A stretch of 56,303 nt of DNA from the NCBI GenBank assembly GCA_947630895.1, contig CANRJJ010000005.1, positions 1 through 56,303 on the forward strand, in the 5' to 3' direction. The position numbers were made by a program, and so were the translations under genes. This DNA comes from an uncultured Wohlfahrtiimonas sp. (GTDB lineage: Bacteria > Pseudomonadota > Gammaproteobacteria > Cardiobacteriales > Wohlfahrtiimonadaceae). The stretch's first letter is position 1. Every line of letters begins with the position of its first letter. Below the pieces are notes generated by a model. The model did not search any database and had not been told where the DNA came from. It saw only the letters and a list, made by a program, of their open reading frames with translations. This document shows positions 8,019 to 17,164 of this stretch, in pieces.

Positions 8019-9380
8019 ATGGATGTAATTATTGAAGAATGCCTCTCGGAACTGGCTAACCGTATCCCTGAGGACGACTTTTCTATGTGGGTCGCCCCAT
8101 TAAAATTTTTGATTAAAGAAGATAAAGTCATTATTTTGGCTGCGTCTGATATGATCATTCGTTGGGTGAAAAAAAATTATGAGAATATCATTCTCGATAT
8201 TTTTTCAGATAAACTAGATTTTGAAGCCACTCTTCAATACGGTGTTGGTACTGAAGATGAATATTCAGCACCTGTATCTGTCGAAAAGAAAAGCAAAAAA
8301 ACTACAAAAGGTGGTAAATCTCGTGATGTCATCAAAGACTTCATCAAAGAATCTGCGATCGAAACGAGCAATTTAAACCACGATTTTACCTTTTCAAACT
8401 TTGTTGAAGGTAAATCTAACCAATTTGCTTTGGCGGCATGTGCCCAAGTTGCACAACATCCTGGAACTTCACATAATCCACTATTTATTTATGGTAATAC
8501 TGGATTAGGTAAAACACATCTAATGCACGCTGTTGGTAATTCCATTCGTGAAAAATACCCTGATGCTCGCTTGATCTATCAACATTGTGATAGCTTCATC
8601 GAAGATATTGTGCGTAGCTTTAGAAACAATACACATTCAGACTTACGCCATTTCTATAAGACATTGGATGCATTGTTAATCGATGACATTCAATTATTAG
8701 CAGGTAAAGACACGACACAAGAAGTTTTCTTCCACACTTTTAATACATTACTTGATGGCGGGCACCAAGTAATTTTAACTTGTGATCGTTATCCTAAAGA
8801 ATTAGAGATGATGGAAGATCGATTAAAATCACGTTTTGCATCAGGTTTAATCGTAAATATCGAGCCACCTGAGCTAGAACATAGAATGGCGATTCTCTTG
8901 CAGAAAGCTGAAAACTGGGGACTAAATCTTCCACAAGAAACAGCATTTTTTATCGCACAAACAGTAAAAGCAAGTGTGCGTGAATTAGAAGGTGCTCTAA
9001 AACAAGTTAATGCTATGGCAAACTTTAAAGGCTTACCTTTAAGCGTTGCTGTTGCACAAAATGCACTCGGTAGCTTAGTTGAAATTCAAAGCCGCCAGAT
9101 CACTTTGCCGAATATACAAAAAGTCGTAACAATGTACTTCAACTTAAAGAGCAGTGATTTAACGGGTAAATCTCGTGCTGCAAATATTGCAAAACCAAGA
9201 CAATTGGCAATGTATATTTCTCGTACATTAACCAAGCACAGCTTGCCTGAGATTGGCAGAGCCTTTGAACGAGATCACTCTACTGTTATGCATGCTTGCA
9301 GAAAGATTGAGGAAGATTTAAAAACTGATTACGTTTTACAGCGTGATTATGAAACCATCAAAGCAACGCTCACACACTAA
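8019..9380 (+). CDS. dnaA: Chromosomal replication initiator DnaA
   Basis: DnaA binds and melts oriC. Domain I spans about residues 1-80, a short Lys-rich linker lies near 85-115, and the AAA+ domain carries Walker A GNTGLGKT (159-166) and Walker B LLIDD (219-223). The C-terminal helix-turn-helix contains the signature EIGRAFERDHSTVMHACRKI. Compared with the common AFGGRDHSTV arrangement this protein has a single Glu in place of the two glycines, one residue fewer at the turn before the DNA-contacting helix. The gene stands alone: dnaN, recF and gyrB do not follow, and a terminator closes it. At 453 residues the length is normal. Confidence 0.96.
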   Translation: MDVIIEECLSELANRIPEDDFSMWVAPLKFLIKEDKVIILAASDMIIRWVKKNYENIILDIFSDKLDFEATLQYGVGTEDEYSAPVSVEKKSKKTTKGGKSRDVIKDFIKESAIETSNLNHDFTFSNFVEGKSNQFALAACAQVAQHPGTSHNPLFIYGNTGLGKTHLMHAVGNSIREKYPDARLIYQHCDSFIEDIVRSFRNNTHSDLRHFYKTLDALLIDDIQLLAGKDTTQEVFFHTFNTLLDGGHQVILTCDRYPKELEMMEDRLKSRFASGLIVNIEPPELEHRMAILLQKAENWGLNLPQETAFFIAQTVKASVRELEGALKQVNAMANFKGLPLSVAVAQNALGSLVEIQSRQITLPNIQKVVTMYFNLKSSDLTGKSRAANIAKPRQLAMYISRTLTKHSLPEIGRAFERDHSTVMHACRKIEEDLKTDYVLQRDYETIKATLTH

Positions 9381-9390
9381 CTGAACACCT

Positions 9391-9418
9391 AAAAGGCTAA
9401 TCGAAAGATTAGCCTTTT
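9391..9418. terminator. Bidirectional terminator between dnaA and rep
   Basis: A perfect 12-bp stem (9391-9402 with 9407-9418) is closed by a GAAA tetraloop and flanked by A and T runs. It can serve both convergent genes. The rep stop codon (9409-9411) lies inside the stem. Confidence 0.85.
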
Positions 9419-11370
9419 AACATTGCTTGCAAATCACTAAAAATTGATGACTTTTGCTCTTGCGTTGTAGCTTCTCCAGGTCTGTGCCAAATAATATTTT
9501 CTTCAGGTAACTCATCCAAAAATCGACTTGGTGTACAAGGTTCCCATTCACCATAACGCTTGCGCTGACGGCAATAAGTCAAAAACAATCGCTGCCTTGC
9601 CCGAGTGATTCCTACATAAAACAGACGGCGCTCTTCTTCTACCGTATCGTTATCAATACTATTTTTATGCGGCAAGATATCTTCTTCCATGCTCACTAAA
9701 AATACATACGGAAACTCTAAGCCTTTCGCACTGTGCAATGTCATTAATGTGACTGCATTCTGTTCTTTTTGATCACTTTCATTCTCTAAAATCGAGATTA
9801 AAGTTAAGTGGGAGAGAATTTCCTCAAATGGCATATCATATTGATCCAACCAATTGATTAAATAAGTGATATTGGATTGCTTTCGTTCAAATGACTTTGG
9901 CGATGTGGATTGCTCTCGCAAATAATCATCATAGCCAATCTCTTCTAATAATCGCTCAATCGCTGCTTTTGTATCGCCTTCATCTAAGCTCTTTTTGGCT
10001 TTCGATAATACTCTATGCAATGATGAACACTTTAACCCCAATGATTTACCCAATACATTGCCTAACTGTGAATGATTGAGAGATTCATAAAGAGACAAAT
10101 GATTTACTGTCGAAAATTCTACTAATTTTTTAAGTGATGCCACACCTATTTCACGCTTTGGCACATTGATGATTCGTAGCAATGATGCAATATCATCATT
10201 ATTAGCAATCACCTTTAAATACGAAATAATATCTTTGACTTCAGGCTGTTGAAAAAAGCTTGTACCGCCCACAACTCGCACAGGAATATTTCGCATATTC
10301 AATGCCATTTCATATACTTTTGCTTGGTGATTACCACGATACAAAATCGCAAACTGACTGTAATCATTACCAACCAAAGCCGCATGCTCTTCTATCGATA
10401 AAGCCACAAAATCTATTTCATCTTGCGCACTTTTAAACTCATCAACCGTAATCTCATCGCCCATACCAAGGCTAGACCACAATGATTTTTCATATAAATG
10501 TGGATTAAAGCGAATCACATGGTTCGCCGCATTTAAGATATGCCCTGTTGAACGATAATTTTGCTCCAACTTAATCATTTTTAAATTGGGAAAATCGTCA
10601 TGTAATTTGTGTAGATTTTCTGGTCTAGCTCCGCGCCAAGCATAAATGGATTGATCATCATCGCCTACAACAGTCAGCCCACTTTTATGTGCCATCAACA
10701 ATCTGACCAATTCATATTGGCATAGATTTGTATCCTGATATTCATCCACCAATAAATAACGAATCTCTTTTTGCCAATACTTTAAAACTTCTTCATGATT
10801 TTTTAATAACTGTAACGTCATAAAAATCAAATCATCAAAATCCAAAGCATTATAAGTCAGCAGCTGATCTCGATAATCAATGTACGCTTGCAACAACTCT
10901 TGCTGAAACTCATCATCAAGATTGCCCTGTAAATTCTCAGCTGATTGATGATCATTTTTCCAATTAGATATCTGCATTTGCGCAAGCTTTGCCTGCTCTG
11001 TATCGCCCAATAAATCAGTCAATAACGCTAAGCTATCCCGTTGATCATAAATCGAAAAGCCTTTTCTTAAACCACACAAATGCCCATGTTTTTTTAATAT
11101 TTGTAAGCCCAAGCGGTGAAAAGTCGTCACTTTCAAACCTTTGGCTTCTTCACGCGTCAATGTTCCTTTAACACGCTCTTGCATCTCTCGTGCGGCTTTA
11201 TTGGTGAATGTGACTGCATAAACATTTTTAGATAGGTACTGACACTCTCGTACTAAATAACGAATCTTTTCAGTAATCACCCTAGTTTTACCAGAACCTG
11301 CGCCTGCTAAAACCAAAAGAGGCTGGCTAATAGAATGAACAGCCTCTAGTTGTTGCTGATTTAACTGCAT
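9409..11370 (-). CDS. rep: ATP-dependent 3'-5' DNA helicase Rep
   Basis: Rep is a UvrD-family superfamily 1 helicase that travels with the replisome and removes protein blocks. Visible motifs are GAGSGKT (motif I, residues 23-29), TFTNKAAREM (Ia), VDEYQDTN (II), VVGDDDQSIYAWRGARPENL (III), EQNYRS (IV), TLHSAKGLEFPYVF (V) and YVGITRARQRL (VI). The GARPENL and IKLEQNYRS context and the 653-residue length separate it from UvrD and PcrA. It follows kdsD by 2 bases on the same strand and converges on dnaA. Confidence 0.93.
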   Translation of the reverse strand: MQLNQQQLEAVHSISQPLLVLAGAGSGKTRVITEKIRYLVRECQYLSKNVYAVTFTNKAAREMQERVKGTLTREEAKGLKVTTFHRLGLQILKKHGHLCGLRKGFSIYDQRDSLALLTDLLGDTEQAKLAQMQISNWKNDHQSAENLQGNLDDEFQQELLQAYIDYRDQLLTYNALDFDDLIFMTLQLLKNHEEVLKYWQKEIRYLLVDEYQDTNLCQYELVRLLMAHKSGLTVVGDDDQSIYAWRGARPENLHKLHDDFPNLKMIKLEQNYRSTGHILNAANHVIRFNPHLYEKSLWSSLGMGDEITVDEFKSAQDEIDFVALSIEEHAALVGNDYSQFAILYRGNHQAKVYEMALNMRNIPVRVVGGTSFFQQPEVKDIISYLKVIANNDDIASLLRIINVPKREIGVASLKKLVEFSTVNHLSLYESLNHSQLGNVLGKSLGLKCSSLHRVLSKAKKSLDEGDTKAAIERLLEEIGYDDYLREQSTSPKSFERKQSNITYLINWLDQYDMPFEEILSHLTLISILENESDQKEQNAVTLMTLHSAKGLEFPYVFLVSMEEDILPHKNSIDNDTVEEERRLFYVGITRARQRLFLTYCRQRKRYGEWEPCTPSRFLDELPEENIIWHRPGEATTQEQKSSIFSDLQAMLKG

Positions 11371-11372
11371 TA

Positions 11373-12347
11373 CTACATTACTCGTGCTTTTAACAAGTGA
11401 TGCATTGTGACTACACCTAAAACTTTGCCATCTTGATCCAATACTGGCAATGCACTAATGTGTTTTTCTTCCATTAGATTCGCTGCATCTACCGCCAATG
11501 CAGCTGGATGGATAGAAATCGGTGAAGCTGTCATGCAATCACGCATACTTAATTCATGAATAGAAAGCTGTTTCGTTAATGTACGACGTAAATCGCCTTC
11601 ACTAAAAACACCTTTCAAATGATCTTTTTCATCAGTAATCACCACCATTCCTAATGGGAATTTGGTCATTTCCAATAATGCATGTGTTAAAAATTGATCT
11701 TCCGAAACGGTTGCCACTTCGTTATAAGGCGCCATAACATCTTGCACTCTCAACAACAATCGACGACCTAACTTTCCACCAGGATGCGAGCGAGCAAAAT
11801 CATCTGCCGTAAATCCTCTCATCTCCATCAAAGTTACTGCAATTGCATCGCCTAGAGCCAAAACTGCTGTTGTTGATGAAGTCGGTGCTAAGTTTAACGG
11901 ACAAGCTTCTTCTTTGACTTTAGCCAACAAATGATAATTACTTGTCTTTGCCAAAGTTGATTGATCATTACCTGTAATTGAAACAACTGGCGTTCCTTGT
12001 CTTATCAAAATAGGAATGATCGCTATCAGCTCATCAGTTTCACCTGAGTTAGATAATGCCAACACAACATCTGATGATGTAATCATCCCCAAATCACCGT
12101 GACTCGCTTCCGCAGGATGCATAAAGAATGATGGTGTTCCTGTGCTTGCTAATGTCGCAGCTATTTTATTGCCAATATGCCCTGACTTCCCCATTCCCGT
12201 CACAACAACGCGACCTGTACATTGCTTTAATAAGTCACAAATCGTATAAAAATTATCGTCAATAATCGACTCTAAAGCAGTGACTGCATCAGCTTCAATC
12301 TTTAATACTTTTTTGGCCTGAGAAATGGCACGTTCTCTTACGTTCAT
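11373..12347 (-). CDS. kdsD: Arabinose 5-phosphate isomerase KdsD
   Basis: This enzyme converts ribulose 5-phosphate to arabinose 5-phosphate, the first step of Kdo synthesis for lipopolysaccharide. The SIS sugar-phosphate isomerase domain (about residues 35-180) carries GMGKSGHIGNK (51-61), HPAEASHGDLGM and ALSNSGETDE. Two CBS domains follow (about 205-324). The 324 residues match KdsD/KpsF. The usual neighbours kdsC and lptCAB are absent; rep is directly downstream. No capsule genes are nearby, which argues for the housekeeping KdsD over KpsF or GutQ. Confidence 0.92.
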   Translation of the reverse strand: MNVRERAISQAKKVLKIEADAVTALESIIDDNFYTICDLLKQCTGRVVVTGMGKSGHIGNKIAATLASTGTPSFFMHPAEASHGDLGMITSSDVVLALSNSGETDELIAIIPILIRQGTPVVSITGNDQSTLAKTSNYHLLAKVKEEACPLNLAPTSSTTAVLALGDAIAVTLMEMRGFTADDFARSHPGGKLGRRLLLRVQDVMAPYNEVATVSEDQFLTHALLEMTKFPLGMVVITDEKDHLKGVFSEGDLRRTLTKQLSIHELSMRDCMTASPISIHPAALAVDAANLMEEKHISALPVLDQDGKVLGVVTMHHLLKARVM

Positions 12348-12418
12348 ATTTTTTCCAAGTGATCTTCAGAAGGACAAATTATACCTAAATCAATTTCATT
12401 TCTCAGTTTACTTTGAAG

Positions 12419-12470
12419 TATAATCAATACAATCTTAAAATCAGGCTTAGATAATGATTAGCGAGCCTGA
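12419..12470 (+). promoter_or_regulatory. Leader of the PAS gene: -10 element and stem-loop
   Basis: TATAAT at 12419-12424 is a likely -10 without a clear -35. The transcript would carry a 7-bp perfect inverted repeat, TCAGGCT (12441-12447) with AGCCTGA (12464-12470) around a 16-base loop, upstream of the ribosome binding site. It may be an mRNA structure or a protein-binding dyad. On the minus strand another TATAAT at 12378-12383 could serve kdsD. Confidence 0.35.
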
Positions 12471-12505
12471 ACACACATTAAATTACAAAAATTAGGAGAA
12501 TAGAG

Positions 12506-12955
12506 ATGCCAAATTCTCGCGAAGTAGAATTGCATTTATACGATGGTACAAGTCGAATTGTCCGTGTTACTGATATTGAAACTGAATACCCTTTAGGTCG
12601 TCTGATTGTTTCTTACACAGATACTACTGGTATTCTCCTACATGCCAATAAAGCTTTTGTTGATATTTCTGGCTATACAAAAGAAGAGCTCATAGGCCAA
12701 CCTCAAAGTATTTTAAGACATCCTGATATGCCTAAAGCCGCATTTAAAGATATGTGGGACAATATTCAGAGTGGCAAAACATGGCATGGCTATGTTAAAA
12801 ATCTATGTAAAAATGGTAATTATTATTGGGTTTATGCAACGGTTGTACCTTCATTTGACTCGGAAGGTAAAATCATCGCTTACACATCAATCCGTAGAAT
12901 GCCAAGTCGTGAAAAAATAAAAGAGGCCATCGAGCTCTATAAAACTATGGAATAA
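12506..12955 (+). CDS. Stand-alone Aer-like PAS domain protein
   Basis: The 149 residues are almost entirely one PAS fold. Segments such as YPLGRLIVSYTD, NKAFVDISGYTKEELIGQ, LRHPDMPKAAFKDMW and NLCKNGNYYWV match the FAD-binding PAS domain of the aerotaxis receptor Aer. No HAMP, methyl-accepting, kinase or GGDEF output domain is present and no membrane helix is visible. It probably senses redox state or oxygen through FAD and signals through a partner protein; partner and output are unknown. AGGAG lies 7 bases before the ATG. The gene has its own leader and terminator, so it is monocistronic. Confidence 0.85.
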   Translation: MPNSREVELHLYDGTSRIVRVTDIETEYPLGRLIVSYTDTTGILLHANKAFVDISGYTKEELIGQPQSILRHPDMPKAAFKDMWDNIQSGKTWHGYVKNLCKNGNYYWVYATVVPSFDSEGKIIAYTSIRRMPSREKIKEAIELYKTME

Positions 12956-12963
12956 AAAGCACA

Positions 12964-12991
12964 AAAAAAGCCCTGAAATTCAGGGCTTTTT
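12964..12991. terminator. Bidirectional terminator between the PAS gene and the CoA-transferase gene
   Basis: A GC-rich stem AAAAAGCCCTG (12965-12975) with its complement (12981-12991) and a very short loop is flanked by A and T runs. It lies between two convergent genes. Confidence 0.85.
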
Positions 12992-13003
12992 ATCATCAAC
13001 TAA

Positions 13004-14536
13004 TTATTTTTTCTTTTCACTTAATAGCATTGTGCCATGTTTTGCATAATGATCATGCCATGAGAATGCTTCAGATAAGATATGAGGCGTTTGACCACCT
13101 TTTTCGCTTGCACGATCTAAGTAATCTTTTGCTTGTGCTTTGAATTTAGGGTGAACACAGTTTTCGATAATTAACGCAGCGATCTCTCTTGGAGATTTAC
13201 CACGTAAATCCGCATAACCTTGCTCTGTTACGATCACATCAACTTCATGATTTGTATGATCTGCATGCGTTACAAATGGAACGATTGCAGAGATATCACC
13301 ATTTTTTGCTGTTGAAGTCGTTACGAAAATTGTGATACGCGCATTACGTGCGAAGTCACCAGAACCACCGATACCATTCATCATGTGTGTTCCGTTTACG
13401 TGCGTAGAGTTAATGTTTCCATAAATATCCGCTTCTAAAGCAGTATTGAATGAAATCACGCCCACACGACGAATAACTTCAGGATGGTTAGTAATTTCTT
13501 GTGGTCTGAAAATTACTTTACCTTTATAACGCTCTAAATCTTCAGCCAATGTCGCAACACGCTTCGCTGATAAAGAGAATGCTGTTGCAGCTGCAAACTT
13601 AACAACACCTGCATCGATCAAATCAAAAATACCATCTTGCAATACTTCTGATGCAACAGTGATGTCTTTAAATTTAGATTTTTTCATGCCGCTCAATACA
13701 GCATTAGCCACTGAACCTACACCTGATTGTAATGGTGCTAATTTTTCAGTTAAACGACCTGCTTCTACTTCTTTTTCTAAGAAATCTAAAAGATTGTCAG
13801 CAATTTTTTGTGTTTCTTCATTTGGTTCAAACAATGGTGATGGAATATCAGGACGATCTGATAAAACAATACCACGCACTTTTGCAGGATCTACTTTGAT
13901 ACCAATTGTTCCGATACGCTTACTAATATCGAAAACAGGAATTGCTTCACGTAAGTTTTCACCTTGATCTTTTGGAATATAAACATCGTGAATACCTTCG
14001 TATGCAGCAGGTGCACTTACGTTTAATTCAATGATCACATTTTTTGCTTTTTCCACAAAAATTGGTGAGTTACCCACTGAACCTGTTGGGATGATTTGAC
14101 CATCTTCAGTGATCGCAGCCGCTTCAATAATTGCGTAGTCAATTTCACCTAAAACGCCTTGGCGAAGTTGTTCAGCTGTGTGAGATAAATGTTGATCAAT
14201 ATATTTTGCTTCACCATTATTGATCTCTTTACGTAAGATTGGGTTACCTTGATAAGGAATACGTAAGTTAATCGCTTTATTTTCTGCCAATACGCCATCA
14301 GCATCTGGGCCCATTGATGCGCCTGTATAAACATTCACTTTCAAATGAGTTTCTTTTGCACGTTCCGCCAACGCTCTTGGGAATACTTTTGGCTCACCAA
14401 ATAATGTAAAGCCACTCATCCCTAAAGTCATACCATCTTCAATCCAAGATGCAGCTTCTTCTGCTGATACTATTTTGTCTTGAAGCTCTTTAAAACGAAT
14501 TTTACCGATTGCTTGTTCTTTCAAATCAATGCTCAT
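13004..14536 (-). CDS. Succinyl-CoA:acetate CoA-transferase / acetyl-CoA hydrolase family protein
   Basis: This class I CoA-transferase closely follows AarC of acetic acid bacteria, which moves CoA between succinyl-CoA and acetate. The catalytic Glu is in SEVLQDG (Glu297 with the start used here). Other family segments are LAPLQSGVGSVANAVL, NGIGGSGDFARN and VTEQGYADLRG. I use the ATG at 14536 because the strong AGGAGG lies 7 bases before it; the ATG at 14551 starts inside that ribosome binding site. The 510 residues match AarC. It could close the TCA cycle in place of succinyl-CoA synthetase or salvage acetate. A hydrolase activity is the main alternative. Confidence 0.88.
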   Translation of the reverse strand: MSIDLKEQAIGKIRFKELQDKIVSAEEAASWIEDGMTLGMSGFTLFGEPKVFPRALAERAKETHLKVNVYTGASMGPDADGVLAENKAINLRIPYQGNPILRKEINNGEAKYIDQHLSHTAEQLRQGVLGEIDYAIIEAAAITEDGQIIPTGSVGNSPIFVEKAKNVIIELNVSAPAAYEGIHDVYIPKDQGENLREAIPVFDISKRIGTIGIKVDPAKVRGIVLSDRPDIPSPLFEPNEETQKIADNLLDFLEKEVEAGRLTEKLAPLQSGVGSVANAVLSGMKKSKFKDITVASEVLQDGIFDLIDAGVVKFAAATAFSLSAKRVATLAEDLERYKGKVIFRPQEITNHPEVIRRVGVISFNTALEADIYGNINSTHVNGTHMMNGIGGSGDFARNARITIFVTTSTAKNGDISAIVPFVTHADHTNHEVDVIVTEQGYADLRGKSPREIAALIIENCVHPKFKAQAKDYLDRASEKGGQTPHILSEAFSWHDHYAKHGTMLLSEKKK

Positions 14537-14584
14537 GATGTTCCTCCTCATCTCTGTTTGGACTGTATGTTTTCTGTAGCCATT

Positions 14585-14612
14585 ACTATACCGAAAATGC
14601 GTTTAAAAGCAA
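14585..14612 (-). promoter_or_regulatory. Candidate promoter of the CoA-transferase gene
   Basis: On the minus strand TTGCTT (14607-14612) and TATAGT (14585-14590) are 16 bases apart, about 50 bases upstream of the chosen ATG. It lies in the gap after uup, which suggests separate transcription of the CoA-transferase gene. Confidence 0.5.
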
Positions 14613-14617
14613 TGCAG

Positions 14618-16543
14618 TTACATTTGAGAACGCTTCTGTTCTAATGCTTCCCATTTTTCAAATGCTTCTTCTAACTCTTCATTTTTTTTCGTTAATTGAT
14701 CAAGAATTGCAGCTTGCTCTGTATGATCTTGCTGATAAAACTCATTGCTCTGAGTTTTTTGCGACAATTCATTAATCTCTTTTTCCAATGTTTCTAATAA
14801 TTTTGGCAATAGCTCAAGCTCTCTATTTTCTTTAAAGCTGAGCTTAACTTTTTGAGTCTTCACCTCTACTTCAGGCGCTTTCTCTTCAACAATTGGAGAT
14901 TTTTTTTCTTCTTTATTAGGTGATGTATTCGATAAATTATCAAAATATTTTCGACTGTCAGCACTCTCTAACCAATCCGTATAACCACCTACATATTGAC
15001 TAATTTGTCCCTGCCCTTCAAAGACTAAAGTTGACGTTACAGTTTTGTCGATAAAGATACGATCATGGGAAACAATCAACAAAGTGCCTTCAAAATCTAA
15101 CAATAGCTCTTCTAATACTTCTAGAGTTTCAATATCCAAATCATTCGTCGGTTCATCGAGCACGATAACATTCGCTGGTTTTGCAAATAATTTCGCCAAT
15201 AATAATCGATTTCTTTCACCACCAGATAAAGCTTTAACTGGGCTACGCGCTTTTTCAGGCGTAAACATAAAGTCTTGTAACCAACCAATGATATGTTTTT
15301 TCTTACCATTAATTTCTATGAAATCACTGCCTTCAGCAACGTTATCGATCACGCTTTTTTCAAGATCTAATACCGATCTTAACTGATCAAAATATGCAAT
15401 TTCTAATTTTGTACCGACTTCAATCTTGCCACTTTGAGGCTCTAATTGTTGAAACAACAATTTCAATAAAGTGGATTTACCAGCCCCATTCGCACCGATC
15501 AACCCAACACGATCGCCTCTCGACAATGTTAAGCTAAAGTCTTTAATAATATCTTTACCACCAATGCTATAAGAAATATTTTCAGCATTTATGACGCGTT
15601 TACCTGACTCTTTACCTTCTTCAAAATTCAATTTGGCGGTGCCTTGTTTAGAAATGCGCTCTTTATATTGTTGACGCATTGCTTGCAATGCTCTTACTCT
15701 ACCTTCATTGCGCGTTCTTCTTGCTTTAATGCCTTGGCGAATCCAAACTTCTTCTTCAGCTAAGCGTTTATCAAACAAAGCTTTTTCTTGCTCTTCAGCG
15801 TGAAGCATCTCTTCTTTTCGGCGCAAATAAGTTTCGTAATTACCTGGAAATTCAGATAAATTACCACGGTCTAATTCAATAATTTTGTTCGCGATTTTAC
15901 CTAAGAACTGTCTATCATGCGTAATGAACAACAATGCACCTGTATAATTTTTCAAGAGCATTTCTTCTAGCCATAAAATAGCATCGATGTCCAAATGGTT
16001 CGTTGGTTCATCTAACAACAATAGATCAGGATTAGAAACTAAAGCTTTGCCAAGCAAAACACGTCGAATCCATCCCCCTGATAAATTAGCGATGATTTCA
16101 TCTTTTGGCAGTGATAATTGCGTGATAATTGTCATCACTTTTTGATCCAACGACCAACCATCCACAGCTTCAATGTCTTGTTGTAATTGGCTCAGTCTAT
16201 CCAAATCCATTTTATCTGCAGGTTGCAAAAGTAATTGATGATATTCAACCAACTTTTTACCTGCACCAGGAATTCCTTCTGCCACAACATCATAAACAGT
16301 TTGCGTTAAATCTCTTGGAATCTCTTGAGATAATGAGGCAACTCTATAACCTTTATCGATCAAAACATCGCCATCATCAGGTGTAATATCACCCAAGATA
16401 ACTTTTAATAATGAACTTTTACCTTCACCATTACGACCAATCAAGGCAACTCGATCACCTCTATTTAAAGTGAAATCTACATCTTTTAAAAGAGGACGAT
16501 CCCCAAATGCTAACGAAATATTTTGTAATGTTAAAATTGCCAT
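14618..16543 (-). CDS. uup: ABC-F family ATPase Uup
   Basis: Uup is a soluble ABC-F protein that acts on ribosomes and has a DNA-binding C-terminus; it has been linked to precise excision of transposons. Two ABC cassettes are fused. The first has GRNGEGKSS (36-44), LSGGWIRR and LLLDEPTNHLD. The second has GANGAGKST, LSGGERNRLLLAKLF and VIVLDEPTNDLD. A Lys/Glu-rich coiled coil closes the protein (about 560-641). The linker motif IRQGIKARRTRNEGRVRAL matches Uup. It starts 2 bases after the TetR-family gene, so the two are probably co-transcribed. Confidence 0.93.
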   Translation of the reverse strand: MAILTLQNISLAFGDRPLLKDVDFTLNRGDRVALIGRNGEGKSSLLKVILGDITPDDGDVLIDKGYRVASLSQEIPRDLTQTVYDVVAEGIPGAGKKLVEYHQLLLQPADKMDLDRLSQLQQDIEAVDGWSLDQKVMTIITQLSLPKDEIIANLSGGWIRRVLLGKALVSNPDLLLLDEPTNHLDIDAILWLEEMLLKNYTGALLFITHDRQFLGKIANKIIELDRGNLSEFPGNYETYLRRKEEMLHAEEQEKALFDKRLAEEEVWIRQGIKARRTRNEGRVRALQAMRQQYKERISKQGTAKLNFEEGKESGKRVINAENISYSIGGKDIIKDFSLTLSRGDRVGLIGANGAGKSTLLKLLFQQLEPQSGKIEVGTKLEIAYFDQLRSVLDLEKSVIDNVAEGSDFIEINGKKKHIIGWLQDFMFTPEKARSPVKALSGGERNRLLLAKLFAKPANVIVLDEPTNDLDIETLEVLEELLLDFEGTLLIVSHDRIFIDKTVTSTLVFEGQGQISQYVGGYTDWLESADSRKYFDNLSNTSPNKEEKKSPIVEEKAPEVEVKTQKVKLSFKENRELELLPKLLETLEKEINELSQKTQSNEFYQQDHTEQAAILDQLTKKNEELEEAFEKWEALEQKRSQM

Positions 16544-16545
16544 AT

Positions 16546-17163
16546 CTACTGTCTATTTTGAATTCCATAAAGTGTATTACTAACCACACCTTCTACCACG
16601 CGCTTTATATCATATTCTTTAGGCGCACCTATACTAAACTTTTGATCAAGACTTAATATTGTCACACCATGAACCGAACCCCATAATCCGCGCGTTAATA
16701 TTTCTAACGCTTCATCATTCAATTTTGGTGCTAATAAAGACAACTGCTGACCAATTACAGTGAAGAGTTTTTTAATATTTAAAAAATAATCATCTGTTAA
16801 TAATTCTGTATCTGCCACTCGATGTATAAAAATGGCTTCCCATTTTTCCTTATGCTCAAAGGCAAAATCTACATAACTTTCAGCAATCTGCATCAATTTT
16901 TCATAAGGCTGATCATCTGAAAATTGACTTAAATCTATCTCGATTTTTTCTAGTAATAATTGTAAAGTGCGAGCATTCAGTAACAACATCAAATCATCAA
17001 CATTTTTGATCACCATATACAATGATCCAACTGTATAACCAATCTCTTTGGCTATACGACGAGTGGTTAATTTTCCATATCCCTCTTCGACTAAAATTTT
17101 TTCAGCGGCAACAATCACCATATCTTTTAATTCATCGCGTGAATGATCATTACGTCTACCCAT
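16546..17163 (-). CDS. TetR-family transcriptional regulator with WHG-type ligand domain
   Basis: The N-terminal helix-turn-helix (about residues 12-58) contains LTTRRIAKEIGYTVGSLYMVIKN, a standard TetR recognition module. The C-terminal ligand-binding part contains GLWGSVHGV, characteristic of the WHG group. The protein starts 1 base after damX and ends 2 bases before uup, so it is embedded in the pil-aro-damX-uup transcription unit. Its target is unknown. No palindrome typical of a TetR operator is visible in the tiny gaps, so autoregulation would need a distant site. Confidence 0.88.
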   Translation of the reverse strand: MGRRNDHSRDELKDMVIVAAEKILVEEGYGKLTTRRIAKEIGYTVGSLYMVIKNVDDLMLLLNARTLQLLLEKIEIDLSQFSDDQPYEKLMQIAESYVDFAFEHKEKWEAIFIHRVADTELLTDDYFLNIKKLFTVIGQQLSLLAPKLNDEALEILTRGLWGSVHGVTILSLDQKFSIGAPKEYDIKRVVEGVVSNTLYGIQNRQ

Positions 17164-17164
17164 T

